A stretch of 64,000 nucleotides of DNA from an uncultured Eggerthellaceae bacterium (GTDB lineage: Bacteria; Actinomycetota; Coriobacteriia; Coriobacteriales; Eggerthellaceae): NCBI GenBank assembly GCA_947566075.1, contig CANOIM010000007.1, positions 1 through 64,000 on the forward strand, in the 5' to 3' direction. This document shows positions 7,385 to 16,844 of the stretch, piece by piece; the stretch's first letter is position 1; every line of letters begins with the position of its first letter. The translations under genes were made by a program, and so were the position numbers. A model generated the notes under the pieces. The model was given only the letters and a program-made list of their open reading frames with translations, was not told where the DNA came from and searched no databases.

Positions 7385-9022
7385 CTATGAAGAGCGCACC
7401 GTGTCAATGGCCTCTTGCACGCTGGGGGCTATCCCTTCGCGTTCGCCATCCTCTGCACTGCCGGGAACCGGAGCCCCTGAGGCCTCTTCGCGCGCTATCT
7501 GCTCTTCGAAGGCGCGGTCACCTTCGGACAAGCGGGAGGGCGGATCCACCGGGAATTCCTCGGCCGGGGTGAACAGCGAAACCACCGGCACGATCACCAA
7601 AGAAAGGATCATGCACAGGGCGCCGCAGTTGATGGGGCTGGCGATGAGCGGCGTCCCCGCAAAGCCCATGCCCATGTTCACGGCCGTGAGCCCCACGCCC
7701 ACGATGAACGAACACCACACGGCCGCCTTCGATACGCGCTTCTTGTACAGGCCCCAGAGGAACGGCCCCAGGAAGGCACCTGCCAGCGCGCCCCAGGAAT
7801 AGCCCATGAGCTGGGCGATGAACACGATAGACGAATGGTATTGCAGGAGCGCTATGGCCGCGGATATGGCGATGAACACCACCAGCAGGCCGCGCATGGA
7901 CACGAGCTGCTTCTTCTCGTCCATATCCTTCACGAAGTTGCCCTTGATGAGGTCAATGGTCAGGGTGGATGAAGACGTCAGCACCAATGAGCTCAGGGTG
8001 GACATGGACGCAGACAGCACCAGCACGATGACCAGGCCGATCAGCACATCCGGCAGCGTTGAGAGCATCGTGGGGATGACCGAATCATAGATGGGCGTGC
8101 CGTTCGCCGCGTATTCTATCTGTCCCTCGTACAGCCGCCCGAAGCCGCCCAGGAAATACGAACCGCCCGCCACCACGAAGGCGAAGATGGTGGAGATGAT
8201 AGCCCCCTGCTTCACGGCTGGGCCGCTCTTGATGGCGTAGAACTTCTGCACCATCTGGGGCAGGCCCCAGGTGCCCAAGCTGGTCAGCACCACCACGCCC
8301 AGGAGGTTGAACAGGTCAGGGCCGAAGAAGCTGACAAAGGGCCCCTGCATGGCACTGCCGTCAGCGGGGATCTGGGACAGCTGGGTGATGGCTTCGGAAA
8401 AGCCGCCGTTGCTCATGATGACCGCCACGATGACGGCCGTGATGCCCAACAGCATCACGATGCCCTGGATGAAATCGTTCATGACCGTGGCCATGTAGCC
8501 GCCCACCACCACATAGATGCAGGTGATGATGGCCATGCCTATCACGCACACGTCATAGGGCAGGTCAAAGGCCATGCCGAACAGGCGCGAAAGCCCGTTG
8601 TAGACGCTGGCCGTGTAGGGAATCAGGAACACGAAGATGATGGCCGCCGCTGCGATGCGCAGCGCCTTGGAACCGTAGCGCTTGCCGAAGAACTCCGGCA
8701 TGGTCTGAGCGCCCAGACGGTGGGTCAGCTCACGGGTGCGCGGACCCAGCACCCACCAGGCCAGCAGGCTGCCCAAGATGGCGTTGCCGATGCCCGCCCA
8801 GGTGGCGGCAATGCCGTATTTGAAGCCGAACTGCCCTGCGTAACCCACGAACACCACTGCGCTGAAATAGCTGGTGCCATAGGCGAAAGCGCTCATCCAG
8901 GGCCCCACCTTGCGGCCACCCAGCACGAACCCGTCCACGGTTGAAGTGGAGCGGCGGCAGTAGATGCCCACGCCCACGGCGATGGCTACGAACACGATCA
9001 CGAGCAGTATCTTGACGATCAT
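7385..9022 (-). CDS. sodium:solute symporter family protein
   Basis: The 545-aa protein has about thirteen hydrophobic segments and the SSS-family core. It includes the first-helix stretch ending SFVLGGR-like (here GFVLGGRKVGPWMSAFAYG), the FFSAVVFVGYAGQFG region and a GSYFLGGFGRLY segment. Relatives move proline, pantothenate or other organic solutes with sodium. I place the start at the ATG at 9022 because GGGGAAGGGACC stands just upstream; a GTG at 9040 would add six residues. The acidic C-terminal tail after about residue 480 is soluble. Substrate unknown. Confidence 0.85.
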   Translation of the reverse strand: MIVKILLVIVFVAIAVGVGIYCRRSTSTVDGFVLGGRKVGPWMSAFAYGTSYFSAVVFVGYAGQFGFKYGIAATWAGIGNAILGSLLAWWVLGPRTRELTHRLGAQTMPEFFGKRYGSKALRIAAAAIIFVFLIPYTASVYNGLSRLFGMAFDLPYDVCVIGMAIITCIYVVVGGYMATVMNDFIQGIVMLLGITAVIVAVIMSNGGFSEAITQLSQIPADGSAMQGPFVSFFGPDLFNLLGVVVLTSLGTWGLPQMVQKFYAIKSGPAVKQGAIISTIFAFVVAGGSYFLGGFGRLYEGQIEYAANGTPIYDSVIPTMLSTLPDVLIGLVIVLVLSASMSTLSSLVLTSSSTLTIDLIKGNFVKDMDEKKQLVSMRGLLVVFIAISAAIALLQYHSSIVFIAQLMGYSWGALAGAFLGPFLWGLYKKRVSKAAVWCSFIVGVGLTAVNMGMGFAGTPLIASPINCGALCMILSLVIVPVVSLFTPAEEFPVDPPSRLSEGDRAFEEQIAREEASGAPVPGSAEDGEREGIAPSVQEAIDTVRSS

Positions 9023-9194
9023 CAGCGGTCCCTTCCCCACAGATCATTGCGCCCGTTATATACAGGAAATGTTTCCGATTTGTTTACTGGCCCCGGTAAA
9101 GAGCGTTGAACGGGGCCATCCGAAACGTGACAGGGCGTGGGATTTCTGTATCATGGAGCCATCAGATGTTGCGGTCCTCCTCGAAAGGATTCCC

Positions 9195-10328
9195 ATGGCG
9201 AACAGATCTCTGGCGAAGGCCCCTGAGGACACTACGATATTAGTAACGGGGGGCGCCGGGTTCATCGGCAGCCACACCGTGGTGGAGCTGCTGAACGAAG
9301 GCTACAACGTGGTGGTGCTGGATGATCTCAGCAATTCCTGCGAAGAGGCGCTGGACCGGGTTCGCCAGATCTGTGGCCTGGATGGGTCAGATGACCGCCT
9401 CACCTTCGTCCACGCCTCCATTTTGGACGAACAGGCCCTAGAAGACGCCTTCACCGCCTTCCCCATTGACGCCATCATCCACTTCGCGGGCTTCAAGGCT
9501 GTGGGTGAGAGCGTGGAGAAGCCCTGGGAATACTACTGGAACAATGTGGCAGGCACGTTGGTGCTGACCAAGGTGGCTCGCGAACATGGCGTGAAGAACC
9601 TCGTGTTCTCTTCCAGCGCCACGGTCTACGGGGACCCGGACGAGATGCCCATCACGGAAATGGCCCAAAAGCATGATGCTACGAACCCCTATGGCCACAC
9701 GAAGAGCATGCTGGAGCAGATCTTGTCTGATCTTTACCGGGGAGATGGCGAATGGAACGTGGTGCTGCTGCGCTACTTCAACCCCATCGGCGCCCATGAG
9801 AGCGGGCTGATCGGCGAAGACCCGCACGGCATCCCCAACAACCTGGTGCCCTATGTGGCGAAGGTGGCCGTGGGGAAGCTGCCGGAGCTAGGTGTCTTCG
9901 GGGATGACTATCCCACGCCAGACGGCACGGGCGTACGGGATTACATCCACGTGGTAGACCTGGCCCGGGGTCATGTGGCTGCGCTGGATTGGATGGCTGG
10001 TCGCGTGGGCACTGGCGCTGCGCAAGACCCCTATTCCATTGCGGGCGAACCGGCGGCAGACGGGACGCGCCGGGGCGTGGGCGTATTCAACCTGGGCACG
10101 GGCAGCGGCTCCAGCGTGCTGGATGTGGTCCGCGCCTTCGAACGGGCCTGCGGCCACCCCATTCCCTACGTGGTGAAGCCGCGCCGGGCGGGGGATATCG
10201 CTGAGAGCTATGCTTCTTGCGAAAAGGCCCGGGAGGAGCTGGACTGGGTAGCGGAATATGATTTGGACCGCATGTGCCAGGATTCCTGGCGCTGGCAGAG
10301 CAACAACCCGGATGGGTATCAGAGTTGA
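9195..10328 (+). CDS. galE: UDP-glucose 4-epimerase
   Basis: The 377-aa protein is an extended short-chain dehydrogenase. The NAD-binding motif TGGAGFIG is near residue 17, the catalytic S-S-A-T...Y-x-x-x-K is seen as SSSATVYG and YGHTK, and the family sequence RYFNPIGAH follows. It interconverts UDP-glucose and UDP-galactose in the cytoplasm, feeding galactose use and glycan synthesis. The start at 9195 follows GAAAGGAT; an in-frame ATG at 9153 is possible but has a poorer site. An insertion near residues 280-295 is longer than in E. coli GalE. The next gene starts 3 bp after the stop. Confidence 0.93.
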   Translation: MANRSLAKAPEDTTILVTGGAGFIGSHTVVELLNEGYNVVVLDDLSNSCEEALDRVRQICGLDGSDDRLTFVHASILDEQALEDAFTAFPIDAIIHFAGFKAVGESVEKPWEYYWNNVAGTLVLTKVAREHGVKNLVFSSSATVYGDPDEMPITEMAQKHDATNPYGHTKSMLEQILSDLYRGDGEWNVVLLRYFNPIGAHESGLIGEDPHGIPNNLVPYVAKVAVGKLPELGVFGDDYPTPDGTGVRDYIHVVDLARGHVAALDWMAGRVGTGAAQDPYSIAGEPAADGTRRGVGVFNLGTGSGSSVLDVVRAFERACGHPIPYVVKPRRAGDIAESYASCEKAREELDWVAEYDLDRMCQDSWRWQSNNPDGYQS

Positions 10329-10331
10329 GGC

Positions 10332-10781
10332 ATGAAAGCCAAGGGAAGGGCGGCAGCCATGGGTGAAGAGCACACGAACGACCAAGGGAATGAGCAGATG
10401 AGCGAACAGGCTGATCACGTCGAGATGCAGCCCGTAGGGGCTGAGCTCACCTTCACCTTGGAGGATGATCAGGGCAACGAGGTGGAGTGCAAGATGCTCT
10501 ACACGTTCCACGCTTCGCACAATGACAAGTATTACCTGGTGTACACCACCGGGAAGCAGCTAGAAGGGGGCGAAGAGGTCAGTGCGTTCCGGTATATCCC
10601 GGAAGAGCTTGAAGCGCTGATCAAGGGCGAAGAGGTGGATGTGCATCTGGAGCCGCTGGCCACAGAGGTAGAATGGGCTATCGTGGCGGACACGCTGCGG
10701 CGCGTCTCCGCTGAAGGCAGCACCGTAGATGCCTCCAGCGTAACCTCCAACAGCAACCTTCTTTCTCCGGAGGAGAACTAA
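10332..10781 (+). CDS. DUF1292 family protein
   Basis: The 149-aa cytoplasmic protein carries a DUF1292 (YrzB-like) domain at about residues 35-115, recognisable from FTLEDDQGNEVECKMLYTF and the later YYLVYTT run. Function of the family is unknown. It begins 3 bp after galE and is probably cotranscribed. Internal ATGs at 10359 and 10398 are alternative starts, and the first 22 residues look non-conserved. Confidence 0.8.
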   Translation: MKAKGRAAAMGEEHTNDQGNEQMSEQADHVEMQPVGAELTFTLEDDQGNEVECKMLYTFHASHNDKYYLVYTTGKQLEGGEEVSAFRYIPEELEALIKGEEVDVHLEPLATEVEWAIVADTLRRVSAEGSTVDASSVTSNSNLLSPEEN

Positions 10782-10817
10782 CAGGCTTACGGGAATCATC
10801 TTCGAAAGGGAAACACC

Positions 10818-11237
10818 ATGACCGATCAGTATCCTCAGAACGGGCAGCCGCCCGTGGCACCGCAGCCCTCAGACGCGGGCTACCAGCAGGCCTATCAACA
10901 GCAAGCTGCGGGCACCTACCAGCAACCGTCGGCTGACGCCTATCAGCAAACCTATCAGCAACCGCCCACCTATGACCAGTCTGCCTACCAACAGCCGGTC
11001 TATCAGGCCACGCCCCAACCCTACGTGGAACAGGATAGCGGTAGCTTCGGCTGGGCGGTGCTCGGGTTCTTCTTCCCCATCGTGGGCCTCATCCTGTTCC
11101 TCGTGTGGAAGCAGTCCAAGCCCAAGTGCGCGAAGATGGCAGGCATCGGCGCTTTGGTGGGCGTGGGCATCAGCGTTGGATTCAGCATCCTGGGCGTGGT
11201 GATGAGCCTCATCTTCATGCCGTTCTATATGTTCTAG
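10818..11237 (+). CDS. Gln/Tyr-rich small membrane protein
   Basis: The 139-aa protein has a disordered N-terminal half built from repeats of YQQ, QQP and AYQ (residues 8-70), followed by two membrane helices (about 76-95 and 108-135) joined by a short basic loop. The layout resembles DUF4190-type proteins and other small actinobacterial membrane proteins with Pro/Gln/Tyr heads. GAAAGGGAAACACC precedes the ATG. It may be the third gene of the galE transcript. No function can be assigned. Confidence 0.75.
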   Translation: MTDQYPQNGQPPVAPQPSDAGYQQAYQQQAAGTYQQPSADAYQQTYQQPPTYDQSAYQQPVYQATPQPYVEQDSGSFGWAVLGFFFPIVGLILFLVWKQSKPKCAKMAGIGALVGVGISVGFSILGVVMSLIFMPFYMF

Positions 11238-11244
11238 GTCTTTG

Positions 11245-11264
11245 GTTACGCGGCCGCTGCGCGG
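11245..11264 (+). repeat. copy of GTTACGCGG repeat
   Basis: GTTACGCGGCCGCTGCGCGG is identical to 32111-32130. Here it stands between convergent genes but lacks the right-hand arm present in the second copy. Confidence 0.6.
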
Positions 11265-11293
11265 GCTCCATTGTCCGTCCAACTCCTGTGCCA

Positions 11294-12481
11294 CTATCTG
11301 TGGCGCTTCTTCAACACTGCCAGGGTGGCGGTGGCCAGCAGCGGCATCACTAACACGGTTATGCCCCCGGCTGCCACCAACACCGAAGCCGTGCTGGCAT
11401 CCATGGCTCCCGCTGCGGTGGCTATGGATGTCACCGCTACGATGAGCGGCAGCGCCATGGTGCAGTAGAGGGCCACCGTGGCTCGGGCGGACGGATCCAG
11501 GTCACGCGTGTCCGGGTTCAGCCGCAGGGCGTTGTAGATGGGCAGCGTTCGCACCAATAGCAGCATCCCTATGAACAGGAAGAGCGGCCCGGGCCGTTCG
11601 ATCACCGCTTGAGGGTTGATCCCCATGCCGCTCACGATGAAGAACAGCGGGATGAAGAACCCGTAGCCAATGCCGTTCAGCTTGCGTTCTAGCCCCTGGT
11701 CACCATGGGGCATGATGAAGCGCAGCACGAAGCCAGCGGCGAAGGACCCTAGGACGATATCCAAGTCGAACAGCGCTGATACGGCCAACAGCCCTACCAA
11801 GAGCACCATCACGCCCCGGACCGTCATCTGGGAATTCGTCTCCGCATTGCGGGACACGAAGCCCGTGAGCGCCGTTCCCCGCTCCCAGAGGCGGCGCGGC
11901 ACGATAGCAGCCAGCACGGCGATGAGGGCGAAGGCTGCAAGGATAGCGATGGTCACCCAGGTCTTCCGGGTAGACATCACCAGGGCAATGGCGATGATGG
12001 GACAGATCTCTCCCCAGGTGCCATAGGCCACGATGGAATCTCCCAGCCGGGTGCCCATCAGCCCCCGGTCATGGAGGATGGGGATCAGCGTGCCGAAGGC
12101 GGTGGTGGTGAGCGCTATGGCCGTGGCCATCCAGCCGATGAAGTTATCACGCATCTCCGGCAGGATAGCGGTAATGCCTATGGCCAAACCCAGGGTGAGG
12201 ATCCAGGTTCCGAAGCCATACTTCCCTTGACGATCCGCCATCTTCTTCGGATCTATCTCATAGCCTGCCAGCAGGAACAGGAAGCCCAGCCCCAGGTCAG
12301 AGAGGAAGGCCACGGCGGTGTCGTTGCTGGCGATGCCGAACACGTTCGGTCCCATGAGCATGCCCGCCAGCAGCAAGAATACCGTTTCGGGGATCAGCTT
12401 CTTGGGTATGAGGGCCGCCAGCACGGGGCAGAGGAACGCTGCCGCGCAGATCACGAACAGGGTGATGAGCTCTGTTTCCAC
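11294..12481 (-). CDS. cation:proton antiporter, CPA2/Kef type
   Basis: The 395-aa protein has about twelve hydrophobic segments and the CPA2 fold. Helix runs such as LLLAGMLMGPNVFG near residue 35 and FLFLLAGYEIDPKKMA near residue 68 match the Na+/H+ exchanger domain of KefB/GerN relatives. No C-terminal RCK/TrkA-N domain is present. The start is a GTG with AAAGGAGATGCA upstream. It probably exchanges sodium or potassium for protons in the membrane. It lies upstream of nothing obvious and ends close to the convergent membrane-protein gene. Confidence 0.85.
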   Translation of the reverse strand: METELITLFVICAAAFLCPVLAALIPKKLIPETVFLLLAGMLMGPNVFGIASNDTAVAFLSDLGLGFLFLLAGYEIDPKKMADRQGKYGFGTWILTLGLAIGITAILPEMRDNFIGWMATAIALTTTAFGTLIPILHDRGLMGTRLGDSIVAYGTWGEICPIIAIALVMSTRKTWVTIAILAAFALIAVLAAIVPRRLWERGTALTGFVSRNAETNSQMTVRGVMVLLVGLLAVSALFDLDIVLGSFAAGFVLRFIMPHGDQGLERKLNGIGYGFFIPLFFIVSGMGINPQAVIERPGPLFLFIGMLLLVRTLPIYNALRLNPDTRDLDPSARATVALYCTMALPLIVAVTSIATAAGAMDASTASVLVAAGGITVLVMPLLATATLAVLKKRHR

Positions 12482-12532
12482 TGCATCTCCTTTCTGTCCG
12501 TTACCCGTTCACTGCCATGCCCGCTTCCCAGG

Positions 12533-14491
12533 CTAGGCTCGTTCCTGGATGAGCCCCTTCCGGTAAGCCTCCAGCAACCGTTCCAGGTCAGCCACCCGCT
12601 GTTGCAACCGAGCGCCCGTGTCCGTGTCAGCCACCAGTGTGCGCTCTTCCACGCGTTCCACTACGCGCCGAGACGAATGGATGTCCAGCTCCTGCTCCAC
12701 TGCGGCCGCGGCAGATTCCAGCGGCTCATGGGCCGCCAGCACGAACCCATAGGAATTCGAGATGAGCGTGTACCCCGCTATCCCGGTGGTGGGCTGGTAG
12801 GCCCGGGAGAACCCGCCATCAATGGTTAGCACGCGGCCTCCGCACTTGACCGGGTCTTCGCCATCCTTCGCCTTGACCGGCACGTGACCGCAGATGATGC
12901 GGGAATGGTCTGGGTCCATGCCGAAATCCCGGAAGATCACCGCCATGGCCTTTGGGTCATCGGTCAAGGAATAGAACGGGTTCTTGACCTCTTTGCGCGC
13001 CTCCTTCTCGGCTATGAGATACAGCTCGAAAGTGGCCATCTTGCTCTTGGCGAACTGGGGGGATGAGGGGGAGAGCCACATCCACCAGAGCAGGTCACGG
13101 CTGCGCTCCCGTTCGGCCTCGTCTTCGCTGAAGAAGGCAGCCCGCACGGCGTGGTCAAGCACATCGTAGAGGGCGCGCCCCGCATAGGGCTTCCCGAAGA
13201 TGTTCGCCTCCTTCAAGCTGCCGTCCTCGTTCAGGGGCACGCAGGCATGGAACAGCAGGTTGCCGTTGGATATCTTGTACAGGCTGCCCGCTTCCAGGAA
13301 GATGCGCATGTGCCGCTGCAGCTTCTCTGACCCGATGAACGCCTGACAGAGGCGGTCCAGCACGCTCTCTTCTTGGGGAGTGAGGCAGTAGGGGTCTGCC
13401 GGGTCTATGGTGGGGAACACCTTGTCCGTCAGCTCATAGACGGTGCCGTTCATATCAACGGTGCCGCGTTCGTAGTCTATCCGGTGCAAGAGGCGCCGGT
13501 CATCCAGTTCGAATTCGGGGTGCTCGGCGATCAGCTGGCCCTCCACCTTGAACTGGATCACGGCCATGGCCTTCTGGATCTTGACCGCCACCTCATGTTG
13601 GCGCTCGGGCAGGTCAGGGTTGCCCTTCAGTCCGAAGGCCACGCAGGGGTCATCGCCGTAGGCATCCATGGCGAAGGAGGCCAGGGGCAGGATGTTGATG
13701 CCGTAGGCGTCTTCCAGGATGGACAGGTTGCCATAGCGGGCGCAATTGCGCACCACATGGGCAATGCAGCCCCGCTGCCCCAAAGCCGCGCCCATCCAGA
13801 CGATGTCATGGTTGCCCCACTGGATGTCCAGGCAGTGATAGTTGGCCAGGGTGTCCATGATGGCGTCTGGGGCTGGGCCGCGGTCATAGATATCCCCCAC
13901 GATGTGCAGGTGGTCTACGGCGAAACGCTGCACGGCCTGGCAAAGCGCCTCTATGAAGGCGCGCCCCCGGCCCGTATCCAAGGCGGCTTGGATGATGGCC
14001 TGGTGATACTGCTCCCGGTTGACCGCATGGTTGTTCTCGGTGGTCAGCTCTTCTATGGCGTAGGCGAATTCCGGCGGCAGCGCCTTGCGCACCTTGGATC
14101 GCGTGTACTTGCCCGAGGCCTGCTTCACCACCGTGATGAGCCGCTCGATGGTCTGGCGGATCCAGGCTTCCTCCTCCTTAGGAGCCATACCGCCCAAGAT
14201 CAGCTCCATCTTCTCCTGGGGGTAGTAGATGACCGTGGCCAGCTGGCGCTTCTCGGCTTCGGTCAAAGAGGTGCCAAAGGCGTCTTCTATCTTCAGGCGA
14301 ACAGAACCGGAGCCGTTCTTGAGCACGTGAGCGAAGGCCTCGTATTCGCCATGGATATCCGAAGCGAACAGCTCTGTGCCCTTGGGAAGATCCAGCACCG
14401 CTGTGAGGTTGATGATCTCAGCCGATGCAGCCCCAATGGTGGGGAACTTCTCAGCCAGCAGTTCCAGGTAGCGCAGTTCTTCTTGGTCCAT
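12533..14491 (-). CDS. fbp: fructose-1,6-bisphosphatase class III
   Basis: The 652-aa protein matches the long Firmicutes-type (class III) FBPase. It shows the metallophosphoesterase motifs FASDIHGEYEAF near residue 42, GDIYDRGPAPDAI near 200 and WGNHDIVWMGAA near 227, which hold the metal ligands. It removes the 1-phosphate of fructose 1,6-bisphosphate for gluconeogenesis in the cytoplasm. The ATG has AAAAGGAG upstream. The last 40 residues look like a coiled helix. The gene is divergent from the PH-domain pair. Confidence 0.95.
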   Translation of the reverse strand: MDQEELRYLELLAEKFPTIGAASAEIINLTAVLDLPKGTELFASDIHGEYEAFAHVLKNGSGSVRLKIEDAFGTSLTEAEKRQLATVIYYPQEKMELILGGMAPKEEEAWIRQTIERLITVVKQASGKYTRSKVRKALPPEFAYAIEELTTENNHAVNREQYHQAIIQAALDTGRGRAFIEALCQAVQRFAVDHLHIVGDIYDRGPAPDAIMDTLANYHCLDIQWGNHDIVWMGAALGQRGCIAHVVRNCARYGNLSILEDAYGINILPLASFAMDAYGDDPCVAFGLKGNPDLPERQHEVAVKIQKAMAVIQFKVEGQLIAEHPEFELDDRRLLHRIDYERGTVDMNGTVYELTDKVFPTIDPADPYCLTPQEESVLDRLCQAFIGSEKLQRHMRIFLEAGSLYKISNGNLLFHACVPLNEDGSLKEANIFGKPYAGRALYDVLDHAVRAAFFSEDEAERERSRDLLWWMWLSPSSPQFAKSKMATFELYLIAEKEARKEVKNPFYSLTDDPKAMAVIFRDFGMDPDHSRIICGHVPVKAKDGEDPVKCGGRVLTIDGGFSRAYQPTTGIAGYTLISNSYGFVLAAHEPLESAAAAVEQELDIHSSRRVVERVEERTLVADTDTGARLQQRVADLERLLEAYRKGLIQERA

Positions 14492-14556
14492 GGGTCTCCT
14501 TTTGCCTGTTTGCGCTATATTGATGAAGACACTATACCGAATGCCGAAGGATACTC

Positions 14557-15048
14557 ATGCAACCGCTTCCATCACAGCAACTCAATCCCAAGATCAAATC
14601 CGTTTGGCGCATCAACGATGCCATCTGGATCACCCTCGTTTACCTGATCTGCACCGTTCCCTTCATGGTGGTGTGGACAGCTGAGCCCCGTGAGCTGTGG
14701 GCGTTGGGGCTCGTGGCCATCTTCACGGTGGTGTTCTTGCTGCTGCTGCTCCTGTTCGTGGTCATCTTGCCGCCCATTCGCTATGCCCGTTGGCGCTACC
14801 AGCTCTCAGAGGATTACCTGGATATCGCCCGGGGCATCTTCTGGCGCAAGCGCTTCATCATCCCGTTCATCCGCGTGCAGAACACGGATTCGCGCCAAGG
14901 GCCCATCTTGCGCGCTTTCGGCCTGTCTTCCGTCACCGTGTCCGATGCTGCTGGGTCCCATGAGATCCCGGGCTTGGATAGCGCCGAGGCGGAAGCCCTC
15001 AGAGACAAGGCTGCCGAACTGGCTCGCCTGGCAAGGGAAGATGTCTGA
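14557..15048 (+). CDS. PH domain-containing membrane protein (YdbS-like)
   Basis: The 163-aa protein has two N-terminal membrane helices (about 28-75) and one bacterial PH domain (bPH2, about 80-160), seen in RYARWRYQLSEDYLDIARGIFWR. Such YdbS proteins pair with a larger YdbT partner. The stop codon overlaps the ATG of the next gene (ATGA). Exact role unknown; in Bacillus, YdbS/YdbT are linked to envelope stress and antimicrobial resistance. Confidence 0.85.
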   Translation: MQPLPSQQLNPKIKSVWRINDAIWITLVYLICTVPFMVVWTAEPRELWALGLVAIFTVVFLLLLLLFVVILPPIRYARWRYQLSEDYLDIARGIFWRKRFIIPFIRVQNTDSRQGPILRAFGLSSVTVSDAAGSHEIPGLDSAEAEALRDKAAELARLAREDV

Positions 15049-16790
15049 TGGAAGAGCAACGTCAGAGGGTCCATCACAGCTACATCTGGCTGGGCAGCCT
15101 GCGCTCGTTGGGCTGGGTGCTGTTCGCAGCCGTCATCGCCTCGTTCTCATCCCTGGCAAGCCTCCTGGCCACGTTCACCAGCGGTGCTCGGAACGCCTTC
15201 GCCCTTGCCCTGGGCATCAGCCTGCTCATCGGTGGCGTGATCGTGATCTACGGCCTGATGGTGGCTGTCCACGCCTGGGCCTATCGGCATCTCTGGTATG
15301 AGCTGGGGCCGGAAGAGTTCAGCCTGTATTCGGGCATCCTCACGAAGAAGCGCATGCATGTGCCCTATGGGAAGATCCAATCCGTTGACCAGAAGGCCAG
15401 TCTCATCCAGCGCATCTTCGGCGTGTGCAACATATCCATTGACACGGCGGGGGGCGCAACCAATAACGCCATCCTCGTGCCCTACCTCACCAAGCAGCAG
15501 GCTGACAGCTTGCGCTTGAGCCTGTACACGCGCAAGCAACAGGCCACCGTGCCTGGGGCAGCCGTACCAGCCACCGTGCCGGGAGCCCCTGCTGCCCAAG
15601 GCAACATCTTGGATACCGGCGAAGCGGTGTGGGACCAGGTGGGCGGCGTCTTCGCCGGGGATGTGGTGAGCCATGAGCCGGTTGCGTTCGAATATCGGCT
15701 CTCCAATAAGGAGCTGATCCTCACGGGGCTGTCCAACAGCAGCGGCTTCGTGGTGGCGGTGATGGTGGTGATCGCGGGCCTGGCTCAGTTCGTCAGCGGT
15801 GCCTTCGACATCTTCCCCGAAAGCGGTGACTTCATCACGGGCACCCTGGCCACCTCCTCAGAGCTCTTCGGCCTGGAGGCGGTCATCGCTGTGAGCGCCT
15901 TGGCTCTCATCGCCGTGGCGCTGGTGGTGTGGCTCTTCTCCGTGCTGAACGCGTGCTTGTCCTTCGGGGGCTTCCACGCGCGGCGGCGCGGTGGCCGGAT
16001 AGAGATCGAACGCGGCCTGCTCCAACACCAGACCCAAAGCGTCAGCATCGACCGCATCCAGTCAGTGATCGTGAAGCAGACCTTCGTTCGCAAGCTCATG
16101 GGCTATTGCGAGCTCAGCCTGGGCAAGGTGGATGCCGCCGGTCCAGAAGACCAGTCCAACCAGGGGAAATCCCTGGCCCAGAACGGCATCGTCATCCATC
16201 CGTTCCTCAAGAAGGCCCGCGTGCAGGAGATCCTGGACGGCCTGGTGCCGGAATTCGCTGAGATCCCCACCGATGAGCAGAGGCTGGCGAAGGCGGCCCT
16301 GCGCCGCGGCCTGATCCGCCAGTGCCTGTGGCAGGGCGGCGGCTTCTGGCTCTTGGTGGTGGCTGTGCTGCTGCTGGCGGGGATGTCCTTCGCCCAGAGC
16401 GAAGGCGCCTTCAGTGCTACTGTGGATGACCTGGTGGCTATCTATTGCCTGACCATAGCGTCCTACGTGTTGATAGGCCTGGGCGTGCTGCTCATGGTGC
16501 TGGATGCCGTGCGCACGGTGCTCTGGTACAAGGAATCCAGCTTCGCGGTGAACCGCCGCTTCATGCGGCTTTCGAATGGGGGGCTTTCCACCGAGAGCAT
16601 CACGTTCCCGCGGGTGAAGATCCAGTACGGCTTCACGAAGGCGAACCCGCTGCAACGCCGGGCGAAGACAGCCACCATCAACGCCTGCACGGCTGCGGGT
16701 GTGGGGGGCACCACCGTTTCTCTGGTGGATGTCACTCAGGCGGCGGCGTCTACCTGGTTGGAGTGGCTCAAGCCCCGCCGTCCTCAGTAG
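15048..16790 (+). CDS. PH domain-containing membrane protein (YdbT-like)
   Basis: The 580-aa partner of the preceding gene holds three bPH2 domains separated by paired membrane helices. Each domain begins with a LYSGILTKKRMHVPYGKIQSVD-like strand, for example near residues 92, 325 and 500. It overlaps the upstream stop by 4 bp, so both are coupled. A proline/alanine linker near residues 160-185 separates the first two units. Confidence 0.85.
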   Translation: MEEQRQRVHHSYIWLGSLRSLGWVLFAAVIASFSSLASLLATFTSGARNAFALALGISLLIGGVIVIYGLMVAVHAWAYRHLWYELGPEEFSLYSGILTKKRMHVPYGKIQSVDQKASLIQRIFGVCNISIDTAGGATNNAILVPYLTKQQADSLRLSLYTRKQQATVPGAAVPATVPGAPAAQGNILDTGEAVWDQVGGVFAGDVVSHEPVAFEYRLSNKELILTGLSNSSGFVVAVMVVIAGLAQFVSGAFDIFPESGDFITGTLATSSELFGLEAVIAVSALALIAVALVVWLFSVLNACLSFGGFHARRRGGRIEIERGLLQHQTQSVSIDRIQSVIVKQTFVRKLMGYCELSLGKVDAAGPEDQSNQGKSLAQNGIVIHPFLKKARVQEILDGLVPEFAEIPTDEQRLAKAALRRGLIRQCLWQGGGFWLLVVAVLLLAGMSFAQSEGAFSATVDDLVAIYCLTIASYVLIGLGVLLMVLDAVRTVLWYKESSFAVNRRFMRLSNGGLSTESITFPRVKIQYGFTKANPLQRRAKTATINACTAAGVGGTTVSLVDVTQAAASTWLEWLKPRRPQ

Positions 16791-16844
16791 CCCTCAGGGA
16801 AGCGTTCTTCCGCTATCATGTTCCTGCTCAGGGAGGGAGGCGCG

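Noticed and set aside
9060..9095. CRP-like palindrome GGAAATGTTTCC before galE
   Set aside because: It is short, does not match a full operator and occurs only once in the window.
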